DNA of 64,000 bases from Arsenophonus nilaparvatae (GCF_000757905.1 NZ_JRLH01000003.1); one strand, 5' to 3'. Positions 18,071 to 27,377 are shown, numbered from the stretch's first letter. Notes: generated by a model not told the origin, from the sequence alone. Program-made: numbers and translations.

Positions 18071-19483
18071 TTATAAAATATGGACAGATGAGGTATTTGT
18101 TGTACCACTTGGTACTAATGCACCTGAAACCATAACAACAACTTCACCTTTTTCGGCCATATTATTAGCTAAGGCAACTTGTTTACCAATACGATAGAAA
18201 TCGTCTGTAGAGGCAATTTCTTTGACTAATTGCGGAATAACGCCCTTAACTAATAATAATTGACGGGCAGTTTCTTCATTAGTTGTTAAAGCAAGGATCG
18301 GTGCTGTTGGAAAATATTTACGTACTGATTTTGCTGATTTACCGCCATAGGTTGCCACAATAATCAATTGAGAGTTTAACTTTTCCGCCATTTCAACCGC
18401 ACCGCGACAAACTGCTTCAGTAATGCGTAATTTTTGGTTTATTTTACTATCATCAATGCGGCTTGGCATAACACGATCGGTACGATCGCAAATAGTCGCC
18501 ATAATTTTTACCGCTTCGATAGGATATTTTCCTTTCGCGCTTTCACCAGATAGCATAACGGCATCTGTACCGTCCAAAATAGCATTAGCAACATCACCGG
18601 CTTCAGCACGAGTAGGGCGGGGATTTTTGATCATCGAATCTAACATTTGGGTGGCCGTAATGACAATTTTACGGGCAGCTACGCATTTTTCGATCATCAT
18701 TTTTTGCGCAAAGATAACTTCTTCGACTGGGATCTCGACGCCAAGATCACCGCGTGCTACCATGATCCCATCAGAGGCTTCTAAAATTTCATCGAAGTTA
18801 TTTAATCCTTCTTGATTCTCAATTTTAGAGATTATTTGGATATTTTTACCACCATGCTGGGCTAGATGGGCGCGGATTTCTTCTACATCAGCGCGTTTAC
18901 GGATAAAGGAAGCAGCAACAAAATCAACGCCTTGCTGGCAACCAAAAATCAGATCTTGTTTATCTTTTTCCGCCAGTGCCGGCAAGCCAATTGAAACGCC
19001 AGGTAAATTAACGCCTTTATTTTCACCTAAATCGCCATTATTAAGTACTCGACAGATGACATCACTAGCGGTAACGGATAAAACTTTCATACCAATTAAG
19101 CCATCATCAACCAGAATAGTATTACCTGGTTTAAGATCATCAGGTAAACCGGTGTAGGTCACAGCAACCCGATCTTGATTACCAATCACTGAGGTGTCGG
19201 TGGTAAAGGTAAAATTTTGTCCAGCGATTAGCGATACATCGTTGCCATCTTTAAGCCGCATTGTGCGGATCTCTGGCCCTTTTGTATCTAATAATATCGC
19301 AGCCTGTTGGTTTTTTTGGCTACAGACAGCACGTAGATTTTTAATGCGTTGACCATGTTCTTCATGATCACCATGTGAGAAATTTAGCCGCATGACATTC
19401 ATGCCAGCATTAAGTAATTGCGAGAGTTTTTCTTCAGATTCAGTTTTAGGGCCGATAGTACAAACAATTTTGGTTTTTTTCAT
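18071..19483 (-). CDS. pykF: PykF, pyruvate kinase I
   Basis: PykF converts phosphoenolpyruvate and ADP to pyruvate and ATP, the last step of glycolysis. It has 470 residues, the enterobacterial length. Visible are the N-terminal MKKTKIVCTIGPKTES, MRLNFSHGDHEEH, the active-site segment ISKIENQEGLNNFDEILEASDGIMVARGDLGVEIP with catalytic lysine and metal-binding acids, and QMLDSMIKNPRPTRAEAGDVANAILDGTDAVMLSGESAKG. The C-terminal domain ends in SGALVPSGTTNTSSVHIL, the fructose-1,6-bisphosphate-site region of type I enzymes. It follows lpp as in E. coli. Confidence 0.97.
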   Translation of the reverse strand: MKKTKIVCTIGPKTESEEKLSQLLNAGMNVMRLNFSHGDHEEHGQRIKNLRAVCSQKNQQAAILLDTKGPEIRTMRLKDGNDVSLIAGQNFTFTTDTSVIGNQDRVAVTYTGLPDDLKPGNTILVDDGLIGMKVLSVTASDVICRVLNNGDLGENKGVNLPGVSIGLPALAEKDKQDLIFGCQQGVDFVAASFIRKRADVEEIRAHLAQHGGKNIQIISKIENQEGLNNFDEILEASDGIMVARGDLGVEIPVEEVIFAQKMMIEKCVAARKIVITATQMLDSMIKNPRPTRAEAGDVANAILDGTDAVMLSGESAKGKYPIEAVKIMATICDRTDRVMPSRIDDSKINQKLRITEAVCRGAVEMAEKLNSQLIIVATYGGKSAKSVRKYFPTAPILALTTNEETARQLLLVKGVIPQLVKEIASTDDFYRIGKQVALANNMAEKGEVVVMVSGALVPSGTTNTSSVHIL

Positions 19484-19968
19484 GACAATTAATCTACAGG
19501 TTTTATAGCAGTATTTTATTAATTAATTGCGGTGTTTATATCAGGTTTTTGTTTTGATATAGGTTATACGCCGTAACGAATAGCTAAAAATCCACTGGTA
19601 TTTAATAAAAGATAAAGTAAGTGGCACAAGTATAAATATCATGCCTTATTATTGCAACTGGCCACTATATTGTCAGTTGCATCATTTGAATGATATATAA
19701 CTTATTATGATATTGTGGTTATTACTATTCATGCTATCAACGAGAAACCAATATAAACATATGCTAATCACCACAATATTTACTAGCAGATAACAGTGCC
19801 GTTGGATTTTATCTGAAATGATAAAATTTGACTGATAAACTAACTGTTTATTTGTATACTGGAAAGGGAATAACATTATTACATCTTAAATAAAAGAAAA
19901 TATTTGATATTTAATTTTTTAAAATTGGATTTAGCTAAATATTTATAAGTAAATCAAGGAGGATATTG
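19484..19968. other. spacer between pykF and the orphan gene
   Basis: This is a divergent intergenic region of about 485 bases that must contain the pykF promoter (minus) and the promoter of the orphan gene (plus). It is very AT-rich. A possible 64-codon frame on the minus strand lacks a ribosome-binding site and any recognisable motif and is not called. Confidence 0.4.
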
Positions 19969-20730
19969 ATGTTTAATCAGATTAATCATACTCAATCGCA
20001 TAACCGCGTAACAGCTATTCAGATTGGTGAGGTGGGTGATATTACTATTTCTTCATCGCAACCAATTGGCGCCCAACTAGGACAGCAAATCCGAACAGTT
20101 AGTAATAATCATATCCAGTGGCAGTCGGCCGCAATCAATAACGGAACAGGTTTGGGTACGGCGCAATCGACAAGTACAAACCACCGAACGTTATCAATGC
20201 AATGTACTAATATTAGATCTGATGATGATCAACGAGTACCGAATATGACGTTGAGCAGGGCTATCGATGTCGATCCTGAAATTTCGATTTATTCGCTATC
20301 AGAGACTTTTCTAAGTGCTAGTGGGAATGCTGTTCATCATAGCCTTTCACCGCTCAGTGAGCGCAATTTTGAGTTACCTGAATTAGAAAGAGCCTCTACA
20401 GAACAATTTCAGGATCTTAGCCAATATATAACTCAATTAGAGCAAGGGCAAGCCTCTCAGTCAGCAGCAAGAAATGTATTTTCATTGTTAAATATGCACG
20501 AAAATAGTACAAATTCTACTCTCAATGTTGATGACTTTGATAGGTTGCTAGCACAAAGAGAGCAAGAAGACTTTGAAGAAGCCAATCTTCCTGCCATAAG
20601 AGCAGCCGAATATCGGGCAACTTTAAGGGAAAATTCAGCGCTTACTGTTAATGATGAAGCTGAAATATCAAATGAAAGCATTTCTTTAGTTAGAGCGCCA
20701 ACTGAAGATGATGATCCATCAATTAACTGA
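19969..20730 (+). CDS. Unrecognised 253-residue protein, effector-like composition
   Basis: I do not recognise this protein. ATG 19969 has a perfect AAGGAGG at 19956-19962, so translation is likely efficient. It has no signal peptide or membrane segment. The first 120 residues are rich in Ser, Thr, Asn, Gln and His (FNQINHTQSHNRVTAIQIGEVGDITISSSQ). The C-terminal half is helical and acidic (DDFDRLLAQREQEDFEEANLPAIRAAEYRATLREN), ending in EDDDPSIN. It has a single cysteine. It stands alone between pykF and convergent sodB, where E. coli has unrelated genes. A polar disordered N-terminus with a helical acidic C-terminus is compatible with a secreted effector, but nothing proves it. Confidence 0.7.
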   Translation: MFNQINHTQSHNRVTAIQIGEVGDITISSSQPIGAQLGQQIRTVSNNHIQWQSAAINNGTGLGTAQSTSTNHRTLSMQCTNIRSDDDQRVPNMTLSRAIDVDPEISIYSLSETFLSASGNAVHHSLSPLSERNFELPELERASTEQFQDLSQYITQLEQGQASQSAARNVFSLLNMHENSTNSTLNVDDFDRLLAQREQEDFEEANLPAIRAAEYRATLRENSALTVNDEAEISNESISLVRAPTEDDDPSIN

Positions 20731-20887
20731 GCAATAGACAACTAATTAAGAGAAAAACTCACAGTGATGTAGCGGCTAGATCAATGATAAAATTCGTTTA
20801 TTTATTAACCCAGTATTATAAATAATGTAATTTACGATGTTATTTAATATTAATTATGTAATTACTGTTCGTGACAATATTTAATAA

Positions 20888-20916
20888 CAGCCATAGCCTG
20901 GAGTCTGTTATGGCTG
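20888..20916. terminator. hairpin between orphan gene and sodB
   Basis: Inverted arms CAGCCATA (20888-20895) and TATGGCTG (20909-20916) lie between two convergent genes. On the plus strand a run of T follows only after about 15 bases, so it is a weaker candidate for a bidirectional terminator. Confidence 0.5.
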
Positions 20917-20954
20917 CTTAACCGTTAGCACTTTTTTACATAAAATCCAATAAA

Positions 20955-21536
20955 TTATGACAACAAATTTTGTTCGACAAATTGCCAGTTAACCAGCGAC
21001 CAAAAGTTTATCAAATATTCTGCCCGTGCATTACGATAATCAATGTAGTAAGCATGCTCCCATATATCAACAGTCAGTAATGGTTTATCATCACCGCTGA
21101 CTGGTGTTGCGGCATTAGAAGTATTGACGATGGAAAGCTTTCCATTTGTCTGTTTGACTAACCATGTCCAGCCTGAACCAAAATTTTTGATCGCCGCATC
21201 GGTAAACTGCTGCTTAAATTTTTCAAAATCGGCAAAATGTTGATTAATGACCTCAGCTATTTTACCTGTTGGTTCGCCACCGGCATTAGGCGCTAAGCAG
21301 TGCCAATAAAAGGTATGGTTCCAGACTTGGGCAGCATTATTAAAAATGCCTCCTTGTGCAGTTGTTATAATTTCTTCTAATGATTTACCCTCAAAGTTAG
21401 TCCCTTTAATTAAATTATTTAGATTATTGACATAAGTGCTATGGTGTTTGCCATAATGGTATTCTAACGTTTCTTGAGAAATATGGGGCTCTAAAGCATT
21501 TTTAGCATAAGGTAATGGTGGTAATTGGAAAGACAT
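20955..21536 (-). CDS. sodB: SodB, iron superoxide dismutase
   Basis: SodB dismutates superoxide in the cytoplasm. The ATG at 21536 is preceded by AAGGAG and gives 193 residues beginning MSFQLPPLPYAKNALEPHIS, as in E. coli. Metal ligands are visible as YHYGKHHSTYVNNLN (first His), NHTFYWHCL (second), and DIWEHAYYIDYRNAR (Asp and His near residues 157-161). The Fe-type signature AIKNFGSGWTWLV is present. In E. coli its mRNA is an RyhB target; no RyhB is visible in this window. Confidence 0.97.
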   Translation of the reverse strand: MSFQLPPLPYAKNALEPHISQETLEYHYGKHHSTYVNNLNNLIKGTNFEGKSLEEIITTAQGGIFNNAAQVWNHTFYWHCLAPNAGGEPTGKIAEVINQHFADFEKFKQQFTDAAIKNFGSGWTWLVKQTNGKLSIVNTSNAATPVSGDDKPLLTVDIWEHAYYIDYRNARAEYLINFWSLVNWQFVEQNLLS

Positions 21537-21779
21537 TGCAGACTCCTTTTTTATTCGTATCGCGCAACCAGTTGATAAATACAAAATATAAACATATTGA
21601 AATTATCATTTTTATATAGATAACTTAATAATTATGTTAATCAATTTTTATTAAATACGATTGGAACATAATAAAGATAGCAGCAAAGGGTTATCAAGTA
21701 TTGATAGAAAATGGTATTCTATATCAATGTTATGTTCGCTTAGTGCAAAATAATAGATTTAGTTTTTAAGGAAGTAACA

Positions 21780-22127
21780 ATGACGACAATAGAAAAAATT
21801 GAACGCCAGGTAAAAGAAAATCCAATTCTTTTATACATGAAAGGCTCACCTAAATTTCCAAGCTGTGGTTTCTCTGCCCAGGCGGTTCAAGCTCTTTCTG
21901 CTTGTGGTGAACGTTTTGCTTATGTAGATATTTTGCAAAACCCTGATATTCGTAGTGAGTTACCTAAGTATGCAAACTGGCCAACATTTCCTCAGTTATG
22001 GGTTGATGGTGAGCTAATTGGCGGTTGCGATATCATTATTGAAATGTATCAGCAGGGTAAATTACAGGAATTGATCACCGCCACTGCCGATAAATATCGC
22101 ACTTCAGAACAGCCTGGCATTGAGTAG
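21780..22127 (+). CDS. grxD: GrxD, monothiol glutaredoxin
   Basis: GrxD is a monothiol CGFS glutaredoxin that binds a glutathione-coordinated [2Fe-2S] cluster and acts in Fe-S trafficking with BolA. The 115-residue protein has KGSPKFPSCGFSAQAVQAL (CGFS about residues 30-33), WPTFPQLWVDGELIGGCDI (cis-Pro and glutathione-binding residues) and a C-terminal helix. AAGGAAG precedes the ATG. Its presence fits with the full suf operon. Its neighbours sodB and rnt are those of E. coli, except that lhr is missing. Confidence 0.96.
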   Translation: MTTIEKIERQVKENPILLYMKGSPKFPSCGFSAQAVQALSACGERFAYVDILQNPDIRSELPKYANWPTFPQLWVDGELIGGCDIIIEMYQQGKLQELITATADKYRTSEQPGIE

Positions 22128-22161
22128 CTAAATAACCCTTACAAAATAAATAGTTAATTAG

Positions 22162-22193
22162 AAGGCAGTAAAATTATGCGTTACCACTGCCTT
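22162..22193. terminator. hairpin between convergent grxD and rnt
   Basis: Arms AAGGCAGT (22162-22169) and ACTGCCTT (22186-22193) with a 16-base loop lie between the two convergent stops. The U tract is poor on both strands, so a bidirectional terminator is plausible but not certain. Confidence 0.5.
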
Positions 22194-22199
22194 TGATCA

Positions 22200-22841
22200 T
22201 TAATCGGTTATTAATGGCCAGCCACCTAATTTTTTCCATTTATTGACGATTTCACAAAACAGTAATGCCGTTCTATCGGTGTCGTAAAGAGCACCATGTG
22301 CCTGTTTACCATCAAAAGGGATCCCTGCGGTATAACAAGCTTTAGCTAAAATTGTTTGACCAAAAACCAGCCCGCTGAGGGTTGCGGTATCGAAAGTCGC
22401 AAAAGGGTGGAACGGATTACGTTTCAGATTTGCTCGTTGAGCGGCAGCCATGATAAAACTATGATCAAAATTGGCATTGTGGGCAACAATAATTGCCCGA
22501 TTGCAATCATTATTTTTAATGCCTTTTCTAACCATCTTAAAAATTGCATGTAAAGCGGTATACTCATCGACAGCGTTACGTAAAGGATTAGTTGGGTCGA
22601 TGCCAGTGAAAGCTAGTGCAGTTGCTTCTATATTTGCTCCTGCAAAAGGTTCAACATGGAAATGGAGTTTTTCATCAATCTCTAACCAACCCCCTTGATC
22701 CATTTTTAGCGTCATAGCCGCAACTTCTAATAGCGCATCTTGTTGTGCATTAAACCCACCAGTTTCTACATCGATAACGACAGGATAATAACCTCGAAAA
22801 CGCTTTGCCAGCGTGTTAACACCATTTTTTTTATTAGACAT
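22200..22841 (-). CDS. rnt: Rnt, ribonuclease T
   Basis: RNase T is a DEDDh 3'-5' exoribonuclease that trims tRNA and other stable RNA ends. The 213-residue protein shows the exonuclease motifs VIDVETGGFN (Exo I, Asp-Glu, about residues 22-31), VAHNANFDHSFI (Exo II, about 120) and HGALYDTDRTALLF (Exo III with His, about 181). Size and order next to grxD and gloA match E. coli. The Shine-Dalgarno before ATG 22841 is weak (TTAAG). Confidence 0.95.
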   Translation of the reverse strand: MSNKKNGVNTLAKRFRGYYPVVIDVETGGFNAQQDALLEVAAMTLKMDQGGWLEIDEKLHFHVEPFAGANIEATALAFTGIDPTNPLRNAVDEYTALHAIFKMVRKGIKNNDCNRAIIVAHNANFDHSFIMAAAQRANLKRNPFHPFATFDTATLSGLVFGQTILAKACYTAGIPFDGKQAHGALYDTDRTALLFCEIVNKWKKLGGWPLITD

Positions 22842-22959
22842 TTGCTTAAGACTTTATACTTGAGAATAAAGATATTATGCCAAATTTTGGCTAAAATGCA
22901 TAAAATTGGCTTAAGTATAGAAAATGTATGGATAGATGCTCGATCAATGACAAAAAGCG

Positions 22960-23367
22960 TCAGTTACCTAAAGCATTACTGGCATTTTTATTTTCAATCA
23001 ATTCAATTTGATAGCCATCAGGATCTTCCACAAATGCAATAATCGTTGAGCCACCTTTTACGGGGCCTGCTTCGCGCGTCACCTTGCCGCCTGCTCGCCT
23101 TATGCTACTACAGGTATCTGCAACGTTATCAACACCTAATGCAATGTGACCAAAGGCGGTACCCATCTGGTAATGCTCAACACCCCAATTATAGGTTAAT
23201 TCGATTACGGCACCTTTACTTTCATCATCAAAGCCGACAAAGGCGAGGGAGTATTTGTATGTAGGATTTTCACTTGTGCGTAATAGACGCATACCTAATA
23301 TTTCAGTATAAAAATGAATTGAGCGTTGCAGATCGCCAACCCGTAACATGGTATGAAGTAAGCGCAT
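22960..23367 (-). CDS. gloA: GloA, glyoxalase I
   Basis: Lactoylglutathione lyase converts the methylglyoxal-glutathione hemithioacetal to S-lactoylglutathione. The 135-residue protein carries the four Ni2+ ligands: His5 in MRLLHTMLRV, the Glu of AVIELTYNWG, the His of FGHIALGVDN and the Glu of YQIELIENK. GAGG precedes ATG 23367. It is single-domain, the bacterial length. Position next to rnt matches E. coli. Confidence 0.96.
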   Translation of the reverse strand: MRLLHTMLRVGDLQRSIHFYTEILGMRLLRTSENPTYKYSLAFVGFDDESKGAVIELTYNWGVEHYQMGTAFGHIALGVDNVADTCSSIRRAGGKVTREAGPVKGGSTIIAFVEDPDGYQIELIENKNASNALGN

Positions 23368-24236
23368 ATAAGCCTCTTTTTAAGTTTAAAAACCATTCAT
23401 TACTGATATTAATATAACGTGAACATGACTATTATTTCAATTTATATAGTTGGTTTATTAATTAAAATTTACAATATAATTGATTGCGTTACTTTAGTGT
23501 CAACTGTTGACGGCTTGAAAATATCGTTCAGTTAACTTTATAGTAGCTATTCAATTATAACTAATCGCTGATGTTGTTATAAGCTATTTGTTATCATAAT
23601 ATTGTAAACGGAACGGATATTTTTCATTTACAAGTTATGCATTAGTAATGCATAACAATTGTTTTTTTATTATTGCTAATAGTCGATGTATTAATTTATT
23701 ACCTTGCTATAATTTTTATTTTTAAATTATTTGTTGACTTATTAGCTTATTTTATTTGGTATTATTTATTTAAGATATAATGTTGTTTTATTAGTTTTTT
23801 TCAACTTTCAGGTAATTTATTAAAAATCAATATAGACTTAGTATCTAAGTATAGCTGAATAAATGCTTTTAAGAATATTTATAATAACTTGTTTTATAAT
23901 GATTTTTATTTTTTATTGTCTATTTTTTGCAAATTAAAAATAATATTAATATAAAAACATATAGAATAGAATTTAGATGAAGGCTATTCTTATAAGGATA
24001 TTTAACTAATAGCCTTTTGTTTTATATAGTAAATAAGTGGGTAATGATTAGAACACTAATTAAGTCAACTTAATATACTAATAATGAAATATAAGTTTAT
24101 ATATTATTATGCTAAATATAAATTTAAATCTTTACCCATTTCTATATTAATATCTTAGTGAATAGAAATGGATATATGTTTCTGGGATATTAATTGGCAA
24201 TTTAATAATTATAGATGTAGATGGTATTCTATTTTT
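23368..24236. other. long AT-rich spacer upstream of slyA
   Basis: About 870 bases without a gene. It contains the divergent gloA and slyA promoters, and one striking feature, a perfect palindrome at 23634-23656 listed separately. E. coli has nemRA and other genes between gloA and slyA, so this may be a deletion scar. I see no coding remnant. Confidence 0.45.
23634..23656. repeat. perfect 23-bp palindrome
   Basis: GTTATGCATTA, one central G, then TAATGCATAAC form an uninterrupted inverted repeat of 11-bp arms, followed on the plus strand by AATTG and a run of seven T. It could be a dimeric regulator's operator or a hairpin terminator of a lost gene. It stands about 270 bases upstream of gloA and 590 upstream of slyA. 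Confidence 0.5.
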
Positions 24237-24248
24237 AAGGAGGAACAA

Positions 24249-24683
24249 TTGGAATCAAAAATAGGAACTGATCTTGCGCGTTTAGTTCGAGTCTGGCGGG
24301 CATTGATTGATCATCGTCTGAAACCATTAAAGCTCACCCAAACTCATTGGGTAACCTTATATAACATTAGCCAGTTACCACCTGATCAATCACAAATTCA
24401 ATTGGCTAAAGCAATAGGTATTGAACAACCATCGCTAGTTAGAACTCTCGATCAATTAGAAGAAAAGAAATTGATCACGCGTCACACCTGTGTCAACGAT
24501 AGACGAGCAAAAAGAATTAAATTAACAGAAGAATCGATGCCATTTATTAAACAGGTTGATGATGTAATTGAAAAAACCCGAAAGGAGATATTAGGAGGTA
24601 TTACACATGATGAATTAAATACACTTTATTCATTGATATTAAAACTCGAGCAAAATATTATTCGGTTACATAATCATTCGTAA
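24249..24683 (+). CDS. slyA: SlyA, MarR-family transcriptional regulator (TTG start)
   Basis: SlyA is a winged-helix regulator that counters H-NS silencing of virulence and envelope genes. The start is TTG 24249 with an ideal AAGGAGGA at 24237-24244; this gives 144 residues, the E. coli size, beginning (M)ESKIGTDLARLVRVWRALIDHRLKPL. The DNA-binding segment QLAKAIGIEQPSLVRTLDQLEEKKLITR and wing DRRAKRIKLTE are highly conserved. An upstream in-frame ATG at 24168 adds unrelated residues and is rejected. It converges on slyB. In a host-associated bacterium SlyA is a plausible regulator of effector genes. Confidence 0.95.
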   Translation: MESKIGTDLARLVRVWRALIDHRLKPLKLTQTHWVTLYNISQLPPDQSQIQLAKAIGIEQPSLVRTLDQLEEKKLITRHTCVNDRRAKRIKLTEESMPFIKQVDDVIEKTRKEILGGITHDELNTLYSLILKLEQNIIRLHNHS

Positions 24684-24730
24684 TAAATGATAGCGTAATA
24701 AAAAAAGAACAAATGGCGTTATAATATAAT

Positions 24731-24768
24731 GCATACGCGGCTAATTATCTAAATCTAGTCGCGTATGC
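24731..24768. terminator. bidirectional terminator between slyA and slyB
   Basis: A strong hairpin, GCATACGCG (24731-24739) with CGCGTATGC (24760-24768), extended inward by CTA/TAG, sits between the convergent slyA and slyB stops. U tracts are short on both sides. Position and symmetry fit a shared terminator. Confidence 0.65.
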
Positions 24769-24781
24769 TATTTAAGTTGAA

Positions 24782-25249
24782 TTAACGAGGTGAAACAGTA
24801 ATGTTATTTCCACTACCTATAATAGATACACGCTGGCCATTACGGAAGCTGTTTGGATCACCTTTTTGCACCACAGAGATAATTCGGCCATTATCCAACC
24901 TGATTTCCAGTTGAACGCCTTTTGTTTTGTTAAGTGCTCCTTGAACATTCTGACCGGCAACACCACCGGCGATCGCACCGGCTGCCGTTGCAAGGGTTTT
25001 TCCTGTGCCCCCACCAACCGTATTACCCAATAACCCACCCAGAACAGCACCACCCAGTGCTCCTATGATGTTTTCGTCACCACCAGCTTGAATATTAACC
25101 GGGGTTACGCGAGTAACGGTACCATAATTCACAGTTTGTACTTGTTTAGCTTGAGATGCGGTATAAGTGTCCCCAGAAAGACTACCTGTATTTATACAGC
25201 CCGATAAAGCTGTTACTGTAAAAATACCGACGAGAACTTGCTTTAACAT
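24782..25249 (-). CDS. slyB: SlyB, outer-membrane lipoprotein
   Basis: SlyB is a PhoP-regulated outer-membrane lipoprotein of the glycine-zipper 2TM family that stabilises the envelope under stress. The 155-residue precursor has a signal peptide with the lipobox ALSGC (Cys18) and a glycine-rich central segment, IGALGGAVLGGLLGNTVGGGTGKTLATAAGAIAGGVAG. A C-terminal beta-rich domain (VQLEIRLDNGRIISVVQKGD) follows. AAGGAG precedes the ATG. Gene order slyA/slyB/anmK matches E. coli. Confidence 0.95.
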   Translation of the reverse strand: MLKQVLVGIFTVTALSGCINTGSLSGDTYTASQAKQVQTVNYGTVTRVTPVNIQAGGDENIIGALGGAVLGGLLGNTVGGGTGKTLATAAGAIAGGVAGQNVQGALNKTKGVQLEIRLDNGRIISVVQKGDPNSFRNGQRVSIIGSGNNITVSPR

Positions 25250-25575
25250 GATTACTCCTTTTGGAAATCTGATTTACCGTGTAATAATAATCATGAATAC
25301 ACAAATATCATAATTTATTGTATATAAACGAACTGGATAATCAGACAAATAGTAAAATTAATTTACTTTCTACAATCTAAATATAGTCTAAACATTAATA
25401 ATTTTTTCTTAAAGTAATAAATTCAGCTTAATTAATTTATTTTTAATTTAAATATTTTTAAACTGTCGTTTTTTTATTTTATTTCAATGAGTTAAATGTT
25501 TTAAGTGAAAAACTATGCCAATAAGTATATTGAATGACTAAAACGAAGTATAAATAAAATAATCAGAGGTCAAAC

Positions 25576-26688
25576 ATGAAAGTAGGTCGCTATATAGGAG
25601 TAATGTCAGGTACCAGTCTCGATGGGGTTGATGTTGTTTTGGCAGAGATTGATGATAAAAATGTGATTCAGCTAGGTGCGATTTCCTTTCCTTTTCCCAC
25701 TGAATTAAAAAATCAAGTCTTATCTATATGTCAAGGTCAAGCGGTCACCTTAGCAACAATAGGTGAAATTGATTATCAGCTCGGCTCGTTATATGGTGAA
25801 GCGATCAATAACCTATTAAAACAGCAATTATTATCGGCCACAGATATTACCGCGATAGGGTGTCATGGGCAAACAGTTTGGCACCAACCTACTGGCCAAC
25901 GGCCTTTTACTCTGCAATTAGGCGATAATAATAGAATTGTTGCGTTAACTAACATCACCGTAGTAGGCGATTTTCGTCGTAGAGATATGGCGTATGGTGG
26001 GCAAGGTGCACCTTTAGTACCTGCTTTTCATCACAAGGTGCTTAGTCATCCTGATCAAAATCGTATTATTTTAAATATTGGTGGCATCGCTAATCTCACT
26101 ACTTTATTTGGGAATTCAATAATTAAAGGCTATGATACCGGACCTGGAAATATTCTGTTGGATATCTGGGCCAATCAACATTTAAATAAACCTTATGATA
26201 ATAACGGCGATTGGGCGCGCTCAGGGCGGGTTAATAAGTCGCTGCTGACTGAAATGCTAGCGGATCCCTATTTCAAGCGGCCAGCGCCCAAAAGTACAGG
26301 TAGAGAATATTTCAATTCTGCTTGGTTACAAAAATATTTGACATCGTACTTAAATTTATCAGCCCAGGATGTACAGGCCACTTTGGCAGAATTAACCATC
26401 TGTTCAATCGTTGATCAGGTTTTGCTTTATGACAAAGCGGATTGTTTGTTGGTTTGTGGTGGAGGAGCTAAAAATAGCTATCTTATGGCAAGGTTAAGCG
26501 AATTGTTAACCAATATTGTGGTGGCATCAACAGATAAATATGGTTTGAGTGGAGATAATGTTGAAGCTTTGGCTTTTGCTTGGCTGGCGGCTCGTACCTT
26601 ATCGGGTTTGCCAGGCAATTTACCCTCTGTTACTGGCGCTAACCAGGAAACAGTATTAGGCGCAATTTATCCGGCCAATAGTGAATAA
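25576..26688 (+). CDS. anmK: AnmK, anhydro-N-acetylmuramic acid kinase
   Basis: AnmK phosphorylates and hydrolyses 1,6-anhydro-MurNAc during cell-wall recycling. The 370-residue protein starts MKVGRYIGVMSGTSLDGVDVVL, with the nucleotide-binding GTSLDG. It has GCHGQTVWHQP, DFRRRDMAYGGQGAPLVPAFH with the catalytic aspartate region, and ILNIGGIANLT and GYDTGPGN typical of this acetate/sugar kinase-fold family. GAGG precedes the ATG. It is in the same order before pdxH as in E. coli. Mureins turned over in the periplasm, including by LdtE and relatives, feed this pathway. Confidence 0.95.
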   Translation: MKVGRYIGVMSGTSLDGVDVVLAEIDDKNVIQLGAISFPFPTELKNQVLSICQGQAVTLATIGEIDYQLGSLYGEAINNLLKQQLLSATDITAIGCHGQTVWHQPTGQRPFTLQLGDNNRIVALTNITVVGDFRRRDMAYGGQGAPLVPAFHHKVLSHPDQNRIILNIGGIANLTTLFGNSIIKGYDTGPGNILLDIWANQHLNKPYDNNGDWARSGRVNKSLLTEMLADPYFKRPAPKSTGREYFNSAWLQKYLTSYLNLSAQDVQATLAELTICSIVDQVLLYDKADCLLVCGGGAKNSYLMARLSELLTNIVVASTDKYGLSGDNVEALAFAWLAARTLSGLPGNLPSVTGANQETVLGAIYPANSE

Positions 26689-26723
26689 CATGATATCTAT
26701 CGTAACAAGACAGAGGCAAAAAA

Positions 26724-27377
26724 ATGGTAGAAAAAATTCAGTTGGATATTGCTAGTTTAAGACGGGAATATACCCAAGGTGGTTTAAGACGTAAGGATTT
26801 AACCGACCAGCCATTAGTATTGTTTGAGCGTTGGTTAAAGCAGGCTTATGAAGCAAAATTAGCCGATCCAACAGCCATGTCTGTTGCAACCGTAGACAGC
26901 GATGGACAACCATACCAACGCATTGTATTACTTAAACATTATGATAAAAATGGACTAATATTTTATACTAATTTATCTATTCGTAAGGCACAACATATCG
27001 CTCATAACAATAAAGTCAGTTTACTATTTCCCTGGTATCAGTTAGAGCGTCAGGTTTGCTTCTTGGGTGAGGCAGAAAAACTCACTCCACTTGAGGTAAT
27101 AAAATATTTTCATAGTCGACCAAAAGATAGTCAAATAGCGGCCTGGGCTTCACAACAATCGGCAAAAATTTCGGCTAGAAGTCTATTAGAAAATAAATTT
27201 TTTGAATTAAAACAAAAATTTAAAAATGGTGAAATTCCCTTACCTAGTTTTTGGGGCGGCTATCGCGTCAGATTTAACAGTGTTGAATTTTGGCAAGGTG
27301 GCACTAAACGGTTACATGATCGATTTTTGTATCAATGGCAACATGACCATTGGCAAATTGATCGCTTGGCGCCATAA
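26724..27377 (+). CDS. pdxH: PdxH, pyridoxamine/pyridoxine 5'-phosphate oxidase
   Basis: PdxH is the FMN enzyme that makes pyridoxal 5'-phosphate from PNP or PMP. The 217-residue protein contains LRREYTQGGLRRKDL (N-terminal substrate segment), MSVATVDSDGQPYQRIVLLKHYD and FYTNLSIRKAQHI (FMN site). It ends with WGGYRVRFNSVEFWQGGTKRLHDRFLY and RLAP, the PdxH signature. GAGG lies before the ATG. PLP made here serves SufS and other enzymes; pdxY for salvage is three genes away. Confidence 0.96.
   Translation: MVEKIQLDIASLRREYTQGGLRRKDLTDQPLVLFERWLKQAYEAKLADPTAMSVATVDSDGQPYQRIVLLKHYDKNGLIFYTNLSIRKAQHIAHNNKVSLLFPWYQLERQVCFLGEAEKLTPLEVIKYFHSRPKDSQIAAWASQQSAKISARSLLENKFFELKQKFKNGEIPLPSFWGGYRVRFNSVEFWQGGTKRLHDRFLYQWQHDHWQIDRLAP

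Noticed and set aside
19682..19876. 64-codon minus-strand frame between pykF and the orphan gene
   Set aside because: No ribosome-binding site, AT-driven composition and no recognisable motif.
24168..24248. N-terminal extension of SlyA from the upstream ATG
   Set aside because: The extension MDICFWDINWQFNNYRCRW has no family match, and the ideal AAGGAGGA at 24237-24244 would be inside the gene; TTG 24249 gives the normal protein.
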